In this document: piece after piece, positions 12,601 through 23,000 of the stretch
Position numbering within the stretch: position 1 is the stretch's first letter
Layout: each line of letters opens with the position of its first letter
NCBI GenBank assembly: GCA_903813345.2
Contig: CAIIXF020000009.1
Location: 26,322,740-26,386,739, forward strand
Direction: 5' to 3'
Length of the DNA stretch: 64,000 nucleotides
Source of the DNA: Owenia fusiformis
Taxonomy: Eukaryota; Annelida; Polychaeta; Sabellida; Oweniidae
Position numbers and translations under genes: made by a program
The notes under the pieces: generated by a model
Databases searched by the model: none
What the model was told of the DNA's origin: nothing
What the model saw: only the letters and a program-made list of their open reading frames with translations

Positions 12601-13781
12601 TTTTTCTTTTTCATTCAAATTAAATACATTTAAAATATACATTACAATGATTGCCAAAGTTAAAAAACACATTGGTGGCAGTTTTTTCTTAATTTTTTTT
12701 TATTAAATGTTATATTATAATTCATCATTAATGTATACTGAATTGGGCAAAAAGACGTTCATGTGTCACTCTTAATATTATCTATCAGTACGAGAATGTT
12801 TATGCAACAGTAAATTAAATGCTTTCAAGTGTTAGTAAAGAAGGTGAAGAATACGTTTTGTAGAAAAGATATCGTACGTGTAAGCATGGAGCTATTCAAA
12901 ATTGTAAAAGGGGCGCAATGGTATAAATCTACTTTGAAACCAATGGACTGGTTGTCTATGGTATCACATTTACTTTCATAATGTGAAAAATTCACAAATT
13001 TTAATCAAACTTTCAACATTCTTGTTAAGTATGAGGGATTACTACTTAAGTTATTCAAATGCCCATTTACGTATATTTGTTGCTCTATTCAACCACTGAA
13101 TAATATTTTATGTCCATAGTTGCGATCGGGGCAATTTGTTTAAACTATACTTCGAACGCAAATTGTTAAAGATGATTTTCTTAAGAAACGTTTGGACCAA
13201 GTTTTGTCGTGCCGTCCTACTGAAGTTCAGTCAATGTGAGTGTAAGGAGAATAGTTTCAACAAATATTTTATGTTTACATTTTTATGATAGATGATGGAG
13301 ATGAAGAGGAAGAATTGGATACTGATATTATACAAAGCAAGTATCCATTCACTATAGGAGAAGACTTCAATGGAGCTATTGACGAGGTAGGCTCACGCTA
13401 CTTTGTTAATACTGTCAATGAATGTATTAACATTTGCGCTACATACTTGTTGCTTGTTCAGTGGAACAGCTAGTACCCCTTTCATGTTGGAATCATTTCC
13501 AAAATTAATTGATTGATTCTCTCTTTGTATTCGTACTTTAACCATGGGCGATATGTCAGATCATTTAATAAAGTCGCTGCAGTATGTTTTTTTGCTATAA
13601 ATTGGCGCATTGGCCTCTTAGAAAGGTGACAAATATAGATGTTTGTTATGATTTCTATCCAAATATTCAACCAATTTCTATTTATTTTCAGTTGTTTGTC
13701 TGTGACTTCCCTATCACCGAGGAACAAATGGACGCCATTAGAACACAGAACGAGAATCCAATTATGCCAATGATGAAATAA
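6607..13781 (+). CDS. Secreted CBM14 chitin-binding / LamG-like protein with cleavable C-terminal tail (603 aa, 13 exons)
   Basis: Exons: 6607-6688, 6992-7018, 7267-7452, 7673-7720, 7903-8052, 9909-10306, 10496-10595, 10948-11215, 11337-11466, 11766-11896, 12475-12581, 13292-13386, 13692-13781. All junctions are GT-AG and keep frame. Signal peptide MMRGIFLLVICSLAWG; a 27-base exon (FPLTEEQL); a CBM14/peritrophin-A-like domain, residues ~37-98 (GYFADPDDCCW, VQC, CMGGSVW, CSC); a second Cys-rich domain, ~115-164 (DQCCIDG...VDCCCD); a LamG/concanavalin-like domain, ~165-330 (FWIM, LFHNGD, WHHVCMSYQDG); charged helical segments, ~331-530, including a Lys/Arg-rich run; RKKR at 535-538 followed by QTDDDD; and a 65-aa tail with one Cys and DFPITEEQMDAIR. 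Probably an extracellular chitin-matrix or shell/cuticle-type protein. Mollusc Pif/BMSP proteins combine chitin-binding and LamG domains too, but carry a VWA domain not seen here. The exact family is unknown to me. Intron 5 is long and carries a repeat element. Confidence 0.85.
8303..8360. repeat. TCCG/TCTG microsatellite
   Basis: Four-base units TCCG and TCTG alternate over about 58 bases near the left end of the TIR element in intron 5. Confidence 0.85.
8833..9740. repeat. Tandem array, about 6 copies of a 162-163 bp unit
   Basis: Each unit holds GCCATTTTGGATTTT, CTAAAATCTTGTCTGTAAAG, a CAGGTGAACxGTTTGG block and GATTCTTAGTATGAAAATCTA. Spacing between starts is 163, 162, 162, 163 and 163 bases. 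The last copy is the most diverged. Confidence 0.85.
12059..12321. repeat. Short fold-back (MITE-like) element in intron 10
   Basis: The left arm TTAAGAACCC...CTTGTTGAGACT...TTCTTCTGA...TTCAG matches the right arm in inverted orientation (GAATTC...TCAGAAGAA...AGTCTCAACAAG...GGGTTCTTAA). It is about 260 bp, lies between exons 10 and 11, and has no coding content. Confidence 0.65.
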
Positions 13782-13917
13782 TTTTTACCATTCGTCCTAA
13801 AATAGTATTGAAACATCTAAGTTGTGTCGCAGTCGTGTGTTTGTGACTTCTATGACCACATGAAATGGATTGTATCCTGAACTCATACATTATATTGTCA
13901 CTTTAGTGGAGATTTCC

Positions 13918-13923
13918 AATAAA
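13918..13923 (+). promoter_or_regulatory. Polyadenylation signal of the 6607-13781 gene
   Basis: AATAAA 137 bases after the TAA stop; the nearest canonical signal downstream of the gene. Confidence 0.55.
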
Positions 13924-13996
13924 ATGTATGTTTAATATACCGAATTGCTTGTTCGCCTTATGAATGAATCATAATAATGAAAGTTTACAACATCTA

Positions 13997-14993
13997 CAGG
14001 GTGGTCCAAAAAAAGTGAACCCCTGCAACTGGCCATATTTCCCTTATTACTTGCAGGAATTATTTTTTATTTTCACATGTTGTAGAGGAAGGTCTAAAAT
14101 TTATGTTGGTACCATACATTTTTCTTAGTCTTGAAATTTGCAGAAATTATAAGCCCTAACCAAACATTACTGAAAATGGACAAATTGTGATTTTCAATAT
14201 GCGCGATTTTTCAACCCTTTAACACCTTTCCCCTGAGAATTTTTTAAGCTGCAGTCTTAAAGAACTAATATTTTCTGACTTTGTTCAATTTTAAATCTTG
14301 CACATTATGGGTTAAAACAAGCATCCTACATTTGTTAGTTGCAAAGTCATCGTGATCCAAAGAGATGTGCTAAGCTTCCACAGACGAAAACATTTTCCAG
14401 TGAAATCATGAACATAGCCCTACATGATCTTGAAATGTCAATATCTTCATAAATCATGGACCAATTCTAATGATATATGGCTCAAAACATTGAATATTGG
14501 ATTTTCTTTTGATTTTTTAAAGATATTTGATGAAGGGGTTATCAGATTCCTGGTCACAGGGGGCAACTTCCTTCCATAAGAGGCCCCCTCTAACTGTCTG
14601 TGTAGGTAACATACCCCTGAACTGTTGAACAGTTAAAAATGCTTCAAAATGATCAATGAAAGTGTGAAATGTGTTTTCTGCTTGAATAGTGTCCCTTTTG
14701 TCATATGGTAGGGTTTTAAAGGTGTATCTCTAACTGAAAGCTGTTTAAGATCATCCAATGTGTTTCAACAATTTCCGCGAATCACATTTATAAAATTTTG
14801 TACAATATTTAATTTCCAGGCATGTTTGTTAAACGCTTGTATTTTTTTTCAAAATTTAAGACTGAGAATAAATTATGGCATCAACCAAAATTTTAGACCT
14901 TTCTCTACAACATGTGATAATATGAGCCAATTCATGCATGTATTAAGAAAATTGTAGCCTGTTGCAGGGGTTCACTTTTTTTGGACCACCCTG
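13997..14993. mobile_element. Non-autonomous TIR/fold-back DNA element, about 1 kb, TA target duplication
   Basis: Termini CAGGGTGGTCCAAAAAAAG (left) and the exact inverse on the right form about 33 bases of perfect TIR, flanked by TA on both sides (13995-13996 and 14994-14995). A further, imperfect inverted repeat continues inward (CACATGTTGTAGAG...GGTCTAAAATT against AATTTTAGACC...CTCTACAACATGTG). There is no transposase frame. TA duplication with CAGGG ends points to a Tc1/mariner-like or related TA-inserting source (inference). Confidence 0.8.
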
Positions 14994-14995
14994 TA

Positions 14996-15857
14996 AATCA
15001 TAAAGTATTTACCCAAACCTATATAAACTATAAGAACTATGAACATCTGTAAGCATCTAGAGGGGAAAGAAAAGGCGGAGAGCTTTTTTGCTCCACATTG
15101 TAGCACCATTCACCATTTTCTGATGAATTAATTATAAACATTAAAGAAACATTTATATATTTTTGTTATTTTCTTTTTACATTTTTACAACTTTTATATA
15201 TAGCGTTTTCTCGACAAAAGTCAGTGCTTTTTGAGTTGTGGAGACCATTACTTTGTTTACCAACGCTCTAATGTTTGCTAAACAATCAATCAACCCAAAG
15301 GGTTTAAAAGTACAATCCATAATCGATACATTTAAATAATTACGCTCTTCCCTCAGCTATATCTATCTATCACAGGACCCTGTTGTTTTTTCCAATGTTT
15401 TTATCTCATCCCATTTGTTTAATTTAGTCGAGATAAACCAAAAGAAAATTATTTGAAATCTCTCTTTACAGGATTTCTATATAATCACTTCATAATTCCA
15501 ACCAATTTTATTGACCAATCACTTAATTACTTGTCATGGTTTTCTTATGGTTGTGAACTATTTCAAACACACCAGGAATCAAGGACGTCTATACCTTGAC
15601 AGAAGTTCTTAAAGGAACTAACAAAAGCCTCAATGAAACTGGGAATATAGAACCAGAACATGACTTATAAAATCAGACATTGTGTTTCACCATTGTAATG
15701 CATTTGTTCTCAAATATAGTATTTTCTATTAATTTAGTCTTACTATGTTGCTCTTTATGTTTGGATAAGCATGCGACAGGGATGTACGCTTTGGTCTTTT
15801 ATTCGTCGCACCTAGTATATACTCGTTTTGAAAATGGTCTTCTTATTAAATATCTAA
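14996..15857. other. Intergenic stretch, no gene seen
   Basis: AT-rich sequence between the fold-back element and the dispersed repeat carrying the LINE. The open frame 15680-15970 crosses unique sequence into the repeat and has no recognisable domain. Confidence 0.5.
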
Positions 15858-16032
15858 GCACATGTGCCAAAGGGAAAGGACCAAAAGTTGTAATGAAACT
15901 AGCAAGAAAAAGCAAACTCCAAGTGCATACCAGTCAAGAAAAACAAACCCCACATATCCCAAAACCATGATCTTACGTGAAAAGAAACAATGTCTAATAC
16001 TCCCCTTCCCCCACCATTCAAGAGCCGATATC
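15858..16032 (+). repeat. Left part of a dispersed repeat split by the LINE
   Basis: ATCTAAGCACATGTGCCAAA through CCATTCAAGAGCCGATATC matches the uninterrupted copy at 58500-58680. It continues after the LINE at 19064. The final ATATC (16028-16032) is the target-site duplication. Confidence 0.8.
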
Positions 16033-18780
16033 TTAGCTAATCAGTGGAAACTGGATAACTTATTAGCTACTACTGAGGTAAAATTTTCTATAATTGCTCT
16101 ATCTGAGACTTGGCTTAATGCATCAAATCAAAACCAGTTTAACTTACCTAACTACTCATCAGAATTTAATTCTAGAATAGATAAAAGAGGGGGTGGTGTC
16201 TGTATAAATGTTCACAACTCCTTGCAGTATATTACACGCAATGACCTTAGGGTTGATAATCTAGAGTGTGAATCAGTAGCTATTGAATTAATCAGTCAAA
16301 ACTCAAAAAATATCATTATTACTGTCATATATAAGCCACCTGGTGTTGATGTGTCACATTTTAATAGTGACTTGGGTGATTATATGAATAAAATAGCAGA
16401 TGAGGGTAAATTATCTTACATCATGGGTGACTTCAACATTGATTTACTTAAGGTTGAATCTCATGAACCCACACATGATTTTCTGAACCAGTTTTATTCA
16501 TTCAACCATGTCCCACTAATATATAGGCCGACAAGAATTACTGACAAGACTGCAACTCTTATAGATAATATTTTTACTAATGTCCCTAATATTGATGGAT
16601 GTGGTATCATCATGGAGGACATTTCTGATCACTTTCCAATCTATTCCATTTCACATCATGATACTACCAAATCTAAAAAAACATTAAGCAGTTATCGTAA
16701 TTTCAATGACTCTAATAAGCAATTATTTCTTGAGAAACTCTCAAATGTCGACTGGACCCCTTGTTATAAAAGTCAATATGATTCTTCATTTCCACTCAAA
16801 TCCAAATTTATCAAGGTTAATCATGATCCTAATAGACCCTGGTTGACTTCTGGCATCTTAACTTCTGCCAAAACTAAAAATAAGCTATATACCAAATATT
16901 TGAAAAATCCCTGTTGCAAAACAGGAAAAGCTTACAAGTCCTTCAACCATAAACTTAAGCACATAATTAAATACTCAAAACGTACACATTATCAAAATAA
17001 GTTTGCCGAAGTAAGTGGTAACATTAAAAAGTCTTGGTCTATCATTAATGAACTACTTGGAAAAAACAAAAAAGCTGCATTGCCATCTAAATTCACTATA
17101 AATGGAAAGGAAACAACAGATCATGAAATCATTTCCAATGGATTTAATAATTTTTTTACCAATATTGGTAAAAATCTAGCCAAGGAGATTCCAAAATCCA
17201 AAAAATGCTTTAATGAATACCTAGCAAGAGCTCAAAAAGTTCAATCATCTATTTATCTCAAAAATACCTCAAAAACTGAGCTTGAATTAGAAATGTGTCT
17301 TCTAAAATCTTCCTCGCCTGGACCTGATGGGATTCTACCATCACTTATTAAGTCTGCAAGACAGTTTTTAATTGATCCACTCTTGTACATATTTAACTTA
17401 TCTTTTAAATCTGGTATTTTCCCAGACGCCCTCAAATTGGCCAAAGTAACACCTGTATTTAAAAAAGGTGTCACTACAAATCCTTCGAACTATAGACCAA
17501 TTTCAGTTTTATCTGTATTTTCTAAATTGTTAGAAAAGCTCATGCACGCCAAACTCACTGGTTTTTTAGAACGTTTTGAAATTATTTTTACTTATCAATT
17601 TGGATTTCAGAAATTCAACTCTACCTACATGGCCATTTTATATTTCATTGAACAAATTCGAAAATCAACTGATTTGGGGAAAACGAGCATTGGCATAACA
17701 TTAGATTTTTCCAAGGCCTTTGACACAATTAATCATGACATTTTGATACAAAAACTTGAATACTATGGCATCAGAGGAATTGCTAAGTGCTGGTTTGAAA
17801 GTTATTTAAAAGACCGCAAACAATATGTCACCATTAACAATTATGAATCTAAACAATCATCTCTAAATTGTGGTGTTCCGCAGGGCTCGGTACTTGGACC
17901 ACTATTATTTATTCTTTACATAAATGATCTGCCTTTTGTTGCCCCTAATCTAAAATTTATTATGTTTGCTGATGACACCAATCTTCTTGATAGTGATTAT
18001 GATTTAAATGAACTTATGACTAGAACTAATGCAAACTTGAATTCAATAGATGACTGGATAAAAGCAAACAAACTTTCACTTAATATTGGCAAAACCAATG
18101 CTATTCTATTTGGACCCCAAAAAAATCAAACAAATCTGAATCTTAAAATACGCAATGAGAACATAAATTTCCGGGAAAAAATTGACTTTCTTGGAATTAT
18201 TATTGATAAAAACTTGAAATTTAAAGAACACATAAAATCTGTTGAAACAAAGATTTCTCGCGTCATTGGTTCTCTTTATCACATTAAACATCTACTTCAA
18301 ATAGACAGTTTCAAAACAATTTACTACTCATTGATACACTCTCAATTAAATTATTGCAACATAATCTGGGGTAACACATTTAAATCATTTTATGATCGTC
18401 TACATAAACTGCAGAAACAATTCTTAAGGCTAGCTTTAAATAAGGATAGACTTTCTCACTCCGCTCCCCTATTTGAAGATCTTAGAATATTAAATATTTT
18501 TCATGTCAACAGATATTGTACTGGTCAGTTCATGTACAAAATCTTTAATAAGCACCCCAGTCTTCCAAAAAATCTATTTCAAGACTTGTTTGATATCAAC
18601 ATTAATATTCATCATCATTACACAAGACAATTGCATCATTTTCATATCCCTAAATGCTCTAAACTTTCCCTTCGCTATCTGGGTCCTAATCTTTGGAATG
18701 CTCTACCACATGATGTTAAAAATCGCTCCACTCTAAATATTTTCAAATCTTCATATAAAAAACTACTCATCTATCGATAA
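15862..18780 (+). CDS. LINE endonuclease-reverse transcriptase ORF, N-terminus replaced by read-through from the host repeat
   Basis: One uninterrupted 972-codon frame. Codons 1-57 come from the flanking dispersed repeat and have no protein meaning; LINE protein begins at codon 58 (16033). Endonuclease motifs: LSETWLN (~res 80), GGGVCINVHN, MGDFNIDLL (~188) and SDHFPIY (~255). Reverse transcriptase motifs: SSSPGPDGILPSLIK (~485), LDFSKAFDTINHDIL (~615), GVPQGSVLGPLLFILYINDL (~671) and the catalytic FADD at 702-705. The C-terminal part holds the usual Cys/His-poor LINE tail ending at TAA. The block usually written GFRxxxST appears as GFQKFNST. Enzymatic residues look intact, but the missing start makes it a dead copy unless trans-supplied. 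No stops or frameshifts, so the insertion is probably young. Confidence 0.85.
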   Translation: MCQRERTKSCNETSKKKQTPSAYQSRKTNPTYPKTMILREKKQCLILPFPHHSRADILANQWKLDNLLATTEVKFSIIALSETWLNASNQNQFNLPNYSSEFNSRIDKRGGGVCINVHNSLQYITRNDLRVDNLECESVAIELISQNSKNIIITVIYKPPGVDVSHFNSDLGDYMNKIADEGKLSYIMGDFNIDLLKVESHEPTHDFLNQFYSFNHVPLIYRPTRITDKTATLIDNIFTNVPNIDGCGIIMEDISDHFPIYSISHHDTTKSKKTLSSYRNFNDSNKQLFLEKLSNVDWTPCYKSQYDSSFPLKSKFIKVNHDPNRPWLTSGILTSAKTKNKLYTKYLKNPCCKTGKAYKSFNHKLKHIIKYSKRTHYQNKFAEVSGNIKKSWSIINELLGKNKKAALPSKFTINGKETTDHEIISNGFNNFFTNIGKNLAKEIPKSKKCFNEYLARAQKVQSSIYLKNTSKTELELEMCLLKSSSPGPDGILPSLIKSARQFLIDPLLYIFNLSFKSGIFPDALKLAKVTPVFKKGVTTNPSNYRPISVLSVFSKLLEKLMHAKLTGFLERFEIIFTYQFGFQKFNSTYMAILYFIEQIRKSTDLGKTSIGITLDFSKAFDTINHDILIQKLEYYGIRGIAKCWFESYLKDRKQYVTINNYESKQSSLNCGVPQGSVLGPLLFILYINDLPFVAPNLKFIMFADDTNLLDSDYDLNELMTRTNANLNSIDDWIKANKLSLNIGKTNAILFGPQKNQTNLNLKIRNENINFREKIDFLGIIIDKNLKFKEHIKSVETKISRVIGSLYHIKHLLQIDSFKTIYYSLIHSQLNYCNIIWGNTFKSFYDRLHKLQKQFLRLALNKDRLSHSAPLFEDLRILNIFHVNRYCTGQFMYKIFNKHPSLPKNLFQDLFDININIHHHYTRQLHHFHIPKCSKLSLRYLGPNLWNALPHDVKNRSTLNIFKSSYKKLLIYR

Positions 18781-19063
18781 TGTATAATACCAATATCATA
18801 CTATACTGTTGATTTTATACTGGTACCCGATTTTTGTAACATTTTTACATTGTACATCCTTAGATTAATTGTTAATACCATTTTTATATACCTACATGTA
18901 ACATAATATAAGTGTTTTCTTTTATATGTAGTCTAGTTGTCATTTTAATGATTTCTGTTAAACCGCAACATATACCCACTAGGGTGTCTAGCGGCTTGTT
19001 TTTTTATAGTGTATATTATATAAGAATTATGAAATAAATAATAATTGAATTGAATTGAATTGA
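16033..19063 (+). mobile_element. 5'-truncated non-LTR retrotransposon (LINE, CR1/jockey-type), 3.03 kb
   Basis: The boundaries come from comparison with the empty copy of the host repeat at 58.67 kb: ...GATATC | LINE | ATATCACAATCC, with ATATC on both sides (16028-16032 and 19064-19068). The body carries an apurinic-type endonuclease and reverse transcriptase in one frame, a ~280-base 3' UTR and a short (TTGAA)n tail at about 19043-19063. The start lies inside the endonuclease domain, so the first endonuclease motif and anything before it are missing, which is typical 5' truncation. The clade (CR1/L2/jockey group) is inferred from motif style and the repeat tail. Confidence 0.88.
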
Positions 19064-19177
19064 ATATCACAATCCAAGACCAGAACACCAAGGGATAATT
19101 CATTTATACTGAAGTCATTACAATACATGTTGACGAAAAAAATTAGAAATTGATAGCCAATACTCATAACATCAAAA
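19064..19177 (+). repeat. Right part of the dispersed repeat split by the LINE
   Basis: ATCACAATCCAAGACCAGAA, then ATACTGAAGTCATTA, then GATAGCCAATACTCAxAACA, continues the copy begun at 15858 and matches 58684-58798 closely. Confidence 0.8.
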
Positions 19178-19367
19178 ATAGTTGTAGATACAAGTACTCA
19201 TACAAGATAAAGCATTCAGTCTAAAATGATGTGGGATAGATAAAATCCAGTCTCCAAGTCCATAGAAAGATTGATATGAGAATCGATTAGAAATTACAGG
19301 GCAGAAGAAAAGTCTCTAGATTTGAAATACGAACAGACTTTATCATCTAGCAATCTTTTGTCAAATT

Positions 19368-19999
19368 ACAAATTATGACAAAACAATGATAAATGATGAC
19401 ACGAGAGCAAAAAACTTTTTGGACAACTCTAGGGAGAAAATTAAGTAAATATAAAGTGTCAAGTTACAAATTATAATTCTTTTGTCATCATTTGACATGA
19501 GAGCAAAAATTTAAACATTTTTTGGACAACCCTAGGAAGAAACTTAAATGAATATCATATGTCAAGTAACAAATTATGACAAAAAAACAATAATTGATGA
19601 CATGAAAGCAAAATTTTGAAGACTTCTTGTTGACCTCGGAAGTAACTCGAAAAAATACCATATGTCAAGCTACAAATTATTGCAATAGAATGAAGATTGA
19701 TGACATGAGAGCAAAACTCTGAAGAGTTCTTGGACCTTGGACAACCCGAGGAAGAAACTTAATGAACACCATATGTCAAGGTACAAATTATGACAAAAAA
19801 CAATAATTGATGACATGAAAGCAAAATTTTGAAGACTTCTTGGCCAATCCTTGGAACAAACTCAGATAAACATAATATGTCAAGCTGCAAATTATTGTAA
19901 TAGAATAAAAATTGATGACATGAGAACAAAAATTTAAAGACTGGACAACCCTCGAAAGAGACTTTGATAGATATCACATGTCAACGTACAAATGATGAC
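19368..19999. repeat. Tandem array of a ~103 bp unit, 6-7 diverged copies
   Basis: Units start with ACAAATTAT(G/T) at about 19368, 19466, 19569, 19672, 19783, 19887 and 19988, spaced 97-111 bases. Each contains ATTGATGACATGAxAGCAAAA, a GACAACCC-GGAAGAAACTT block and CATATGTCAAG. The array ends about 60 bases downstream of the stop of the minus-strand paralog. Confidence 0.8.
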
Positions 20000-20031
20000 A
20001 CAATATTTCGTTGAAGGGCTACATGTTATTA

Positions 20032-20037
20032 TTTATT
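20032..20037 (-). promoter_or_regulatory. Polyadenylation signal of the minus-strand paralog
   Basis: AATAAA on the minus strand about 20 bases after the stop codon at 20058-20060. A second AATAAA overlaps the stop itself (20057-20062). Confidence 0.5.
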
Positions 20038-20057
20038 TCTGTAAAGATCACAGTAAT

Positions 20058-23000
20058 TTATTGTTCAGGTATTTCCTCCTCCTCTTCCTCGGTGGTGTCA
20101 ACTTCATTTGAAAACTCATCGGGTTTAATGGGATTCTCATTAAAGTCTCTCATAGCAAAGAGTTGTTCGTCAGTTAGAGCAAAGTCACACACGAATATCT
20201 AAAAAATGTAAAGTATAAGTAAAGGTCAAGCCGTTTGATATTTGATAAAGGCAGAATCAGATCCAGCTAGGGCCATGGAGCAACTTTTTCGAACAATTGT
20301 TTCAATTTTAGAATAAATTTGGTTCTGGTAAACATTTTTTGAATTTATGTGTATTTGGGAGAATTTACATTCCAATAACATTCTATCATCCTCACTGTTC
20401 AACAACTAGTTACTTTGACTTCACGGTTACGAGTTTTTTGTTTTCTCGATTAAACCTCATGATTTGGCTCAAAGCTAGAAAAAAGTCACGTTAATCAGTT
20501 CCTTTGATTTGGAATTTGTTTTGTAAATGAAGTTGCAATTCATATATTTAGCCCCTGGCTTCTGTTACATTGACGAAAGTCCGTTTATATTACCAATGTC
20601 GTTATATTAACAATATATGTTACTTTGACGACTTACGTCAATGCAACAAAAGCGATGGTCTAAATGTATGAATTACAAAATTCCAAACCGAGAGCATTTC
20701 TAAAAGCTAGACTATATTGTCTAACTTTGTGCCAAATGATAATCCGCAACATGAGTAAGCTTAAAACGAGAATCTTCAATCGAGAAAACAAAAAAACTCG
20801 TATCCAGTAAGTTCATCCATTTTGTTACATTGACGTTCCGTCAAAGTAACTAGTTGTGGAACAGTGCATCCCGAGGACGAGAGGAAAATGTTGTTTTTCC
20901 TCGAATAATAAGCATAATGACAATGATAAATGATTTTTGCTGTATATTACCTCATCCATTGATCCATTGAAGTCTTCCCCAATCGTGATAGGCCACTTGC
21001 TAGGAATGATAAAAGTATTAGGGGGATTGATAGGGCCATCATCATCATCTGTAATAACAAAACCTTGAATTCAATATGGATACGATGCATCGAGGTCTTT
21101 ATTATGAAGTTTGATATCAGAGCAGTAAACGTACATGATATTGTGTCTCCCGGATATATTTTGATATGTTCATTCTGTTATTGTAGTAAACTAAAGTAGT
21201 AAATTAAAAGTAAACGCAGGGAGTTTGTAAGACTTGAACTCAAGACTCCGGTGGTCGACGCTTCACTAGAATTGGCCAACGGTTTAGATTGCGGATCCGC
21301 AGCCTCCAAAGGCTGTGTCGCCAGCTAAACTAATTAGAGGGGACTTTTGGTATATTAGACATACAAAGTCACGTCAACTTCTGGCTTGACAGTAACACAC
21401 AGTAGATATTTTCAAGTGGGGATGTTTGTTGAAAATAAAGGCCTGTTATACCAGTTTGTCTCCTTCCACGACGACCACCACCACCGCCTGTACTAGTGCT
21501 GCCACCATCAAACGAGGCCAGCTTTAGTTCCGCCTCAGGGAAAGTTTCTTCAATACCTCTAAGTCCAAACCTAGAATAAAAGCATTTTCAAATATAGAAT
21601 AAAAATACCGTACATAGTGTATCTGTCAATACTATAGCCATATTTACCATATACAGGGTGGTCCAAAAAAATGGGACACTCGTAATTCAAAAATAAATAT
21701 TGATTTTCTTGACGAAAACATGTAATATTATATACCAATGGATTGAAATACAAGTGTCCCATCTTTTTTGGACCACCCTGTATATACAACATACATCTCG
21801 ATATATTATGAATGTCATTCCAGCCCAAATAAAGGATTACATGTATAATCCAAAAATTCAGAGTAACGTGTAATTTCAACATTACAAACCTCTTTTTTCT
21901 GTAAAAAGAAAACGAGAGGGTAGAAGCTCCTATAGTTGATGAATTTCCTTAAACATGTACTTTCCTCATAAAAGGTACATACACCCTTTGCATTTGCCAT
22001 GGCACTAATTACAAGCTTAACAATTTTTGCAAGCCTTTAATTGCATATTCAGTAGAGACTGTGTCAAAGCCTGTTGATGGTGCAAATTGGAGACTGATAC
22101 GAATTATAACATGGCATTAACATGCAAAATGTCACCACCTGTCATTTGTTACAGACACCGAACTCCGAACACCAACCGCTGATCACCGTCCGCAAATACG
22201 TTGGAGACCATAACAATATTGTGGTTGTGGTGTTAACAATAAAGAAAGAATTTCAATTTTAGATATTTACCTTTTATCTCCTGGAGGATTGTCATCGTTG
22301 AATTTTCCCTTTAGTTTCTTCAATTTATTCTTGAGAACTTTAAGCAGGCGTTTGACTTCTTTCTCTAAATGCTTCTGGATGATTCGATCTTCCAATATGA
22401 CACACACCTATAAGTAGATTGTTTTTGACACCTTTTCAAAGCCTTAATTCAGCATGTCATCACTATACCTTGGATGATATTGAGGCATTCATTGTGAAAT
22501 TTGTTTTGAGGGATTCTTGACAACGGCCAAACACTTTCACTTTGGTTATTATCTAGCGCTGTGACATTCAATTGGAAATTTAAAGTGCATTTATTAGATT
22601 TAGTTAATGAAAAGGAATCAAATTGATGATTATCCTCAAAACGTCGTTTTTAACGTTTTCTAAGGCCTAGATAGTTAAATACATCATTTAATGTTTTAAA
22701 GCAGAATGTATTGCAATACTTGTTTGTAGGCGAAATAGTATTACAATGTCTACAATCACACTAAATTTCGTGATATTAAATACGAATACCATTTGAGTAT
22801 TACCACAGCGTTCGACGTACACGCTTTAAACAAATATCATTTTCTTTATTTTTATTTAAATATTTTTACTGTAATTTTTTTTTTGTTGGATGAACGTTTG
22901 GCCCTAATAGGGCATTGGTACAAATGAATCCTTTATATATTTGCTATAAATAATCTTTCACAAATGCACTAGTACCCGTTTTTAAGCGATCCAGAAACCG

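Noticed and set aside
15680-15970. 96-codon plus frame before the LINE
   Set aside because: Spans the junction between unique sequence and the dispersed repeat in a frame with no known motif.
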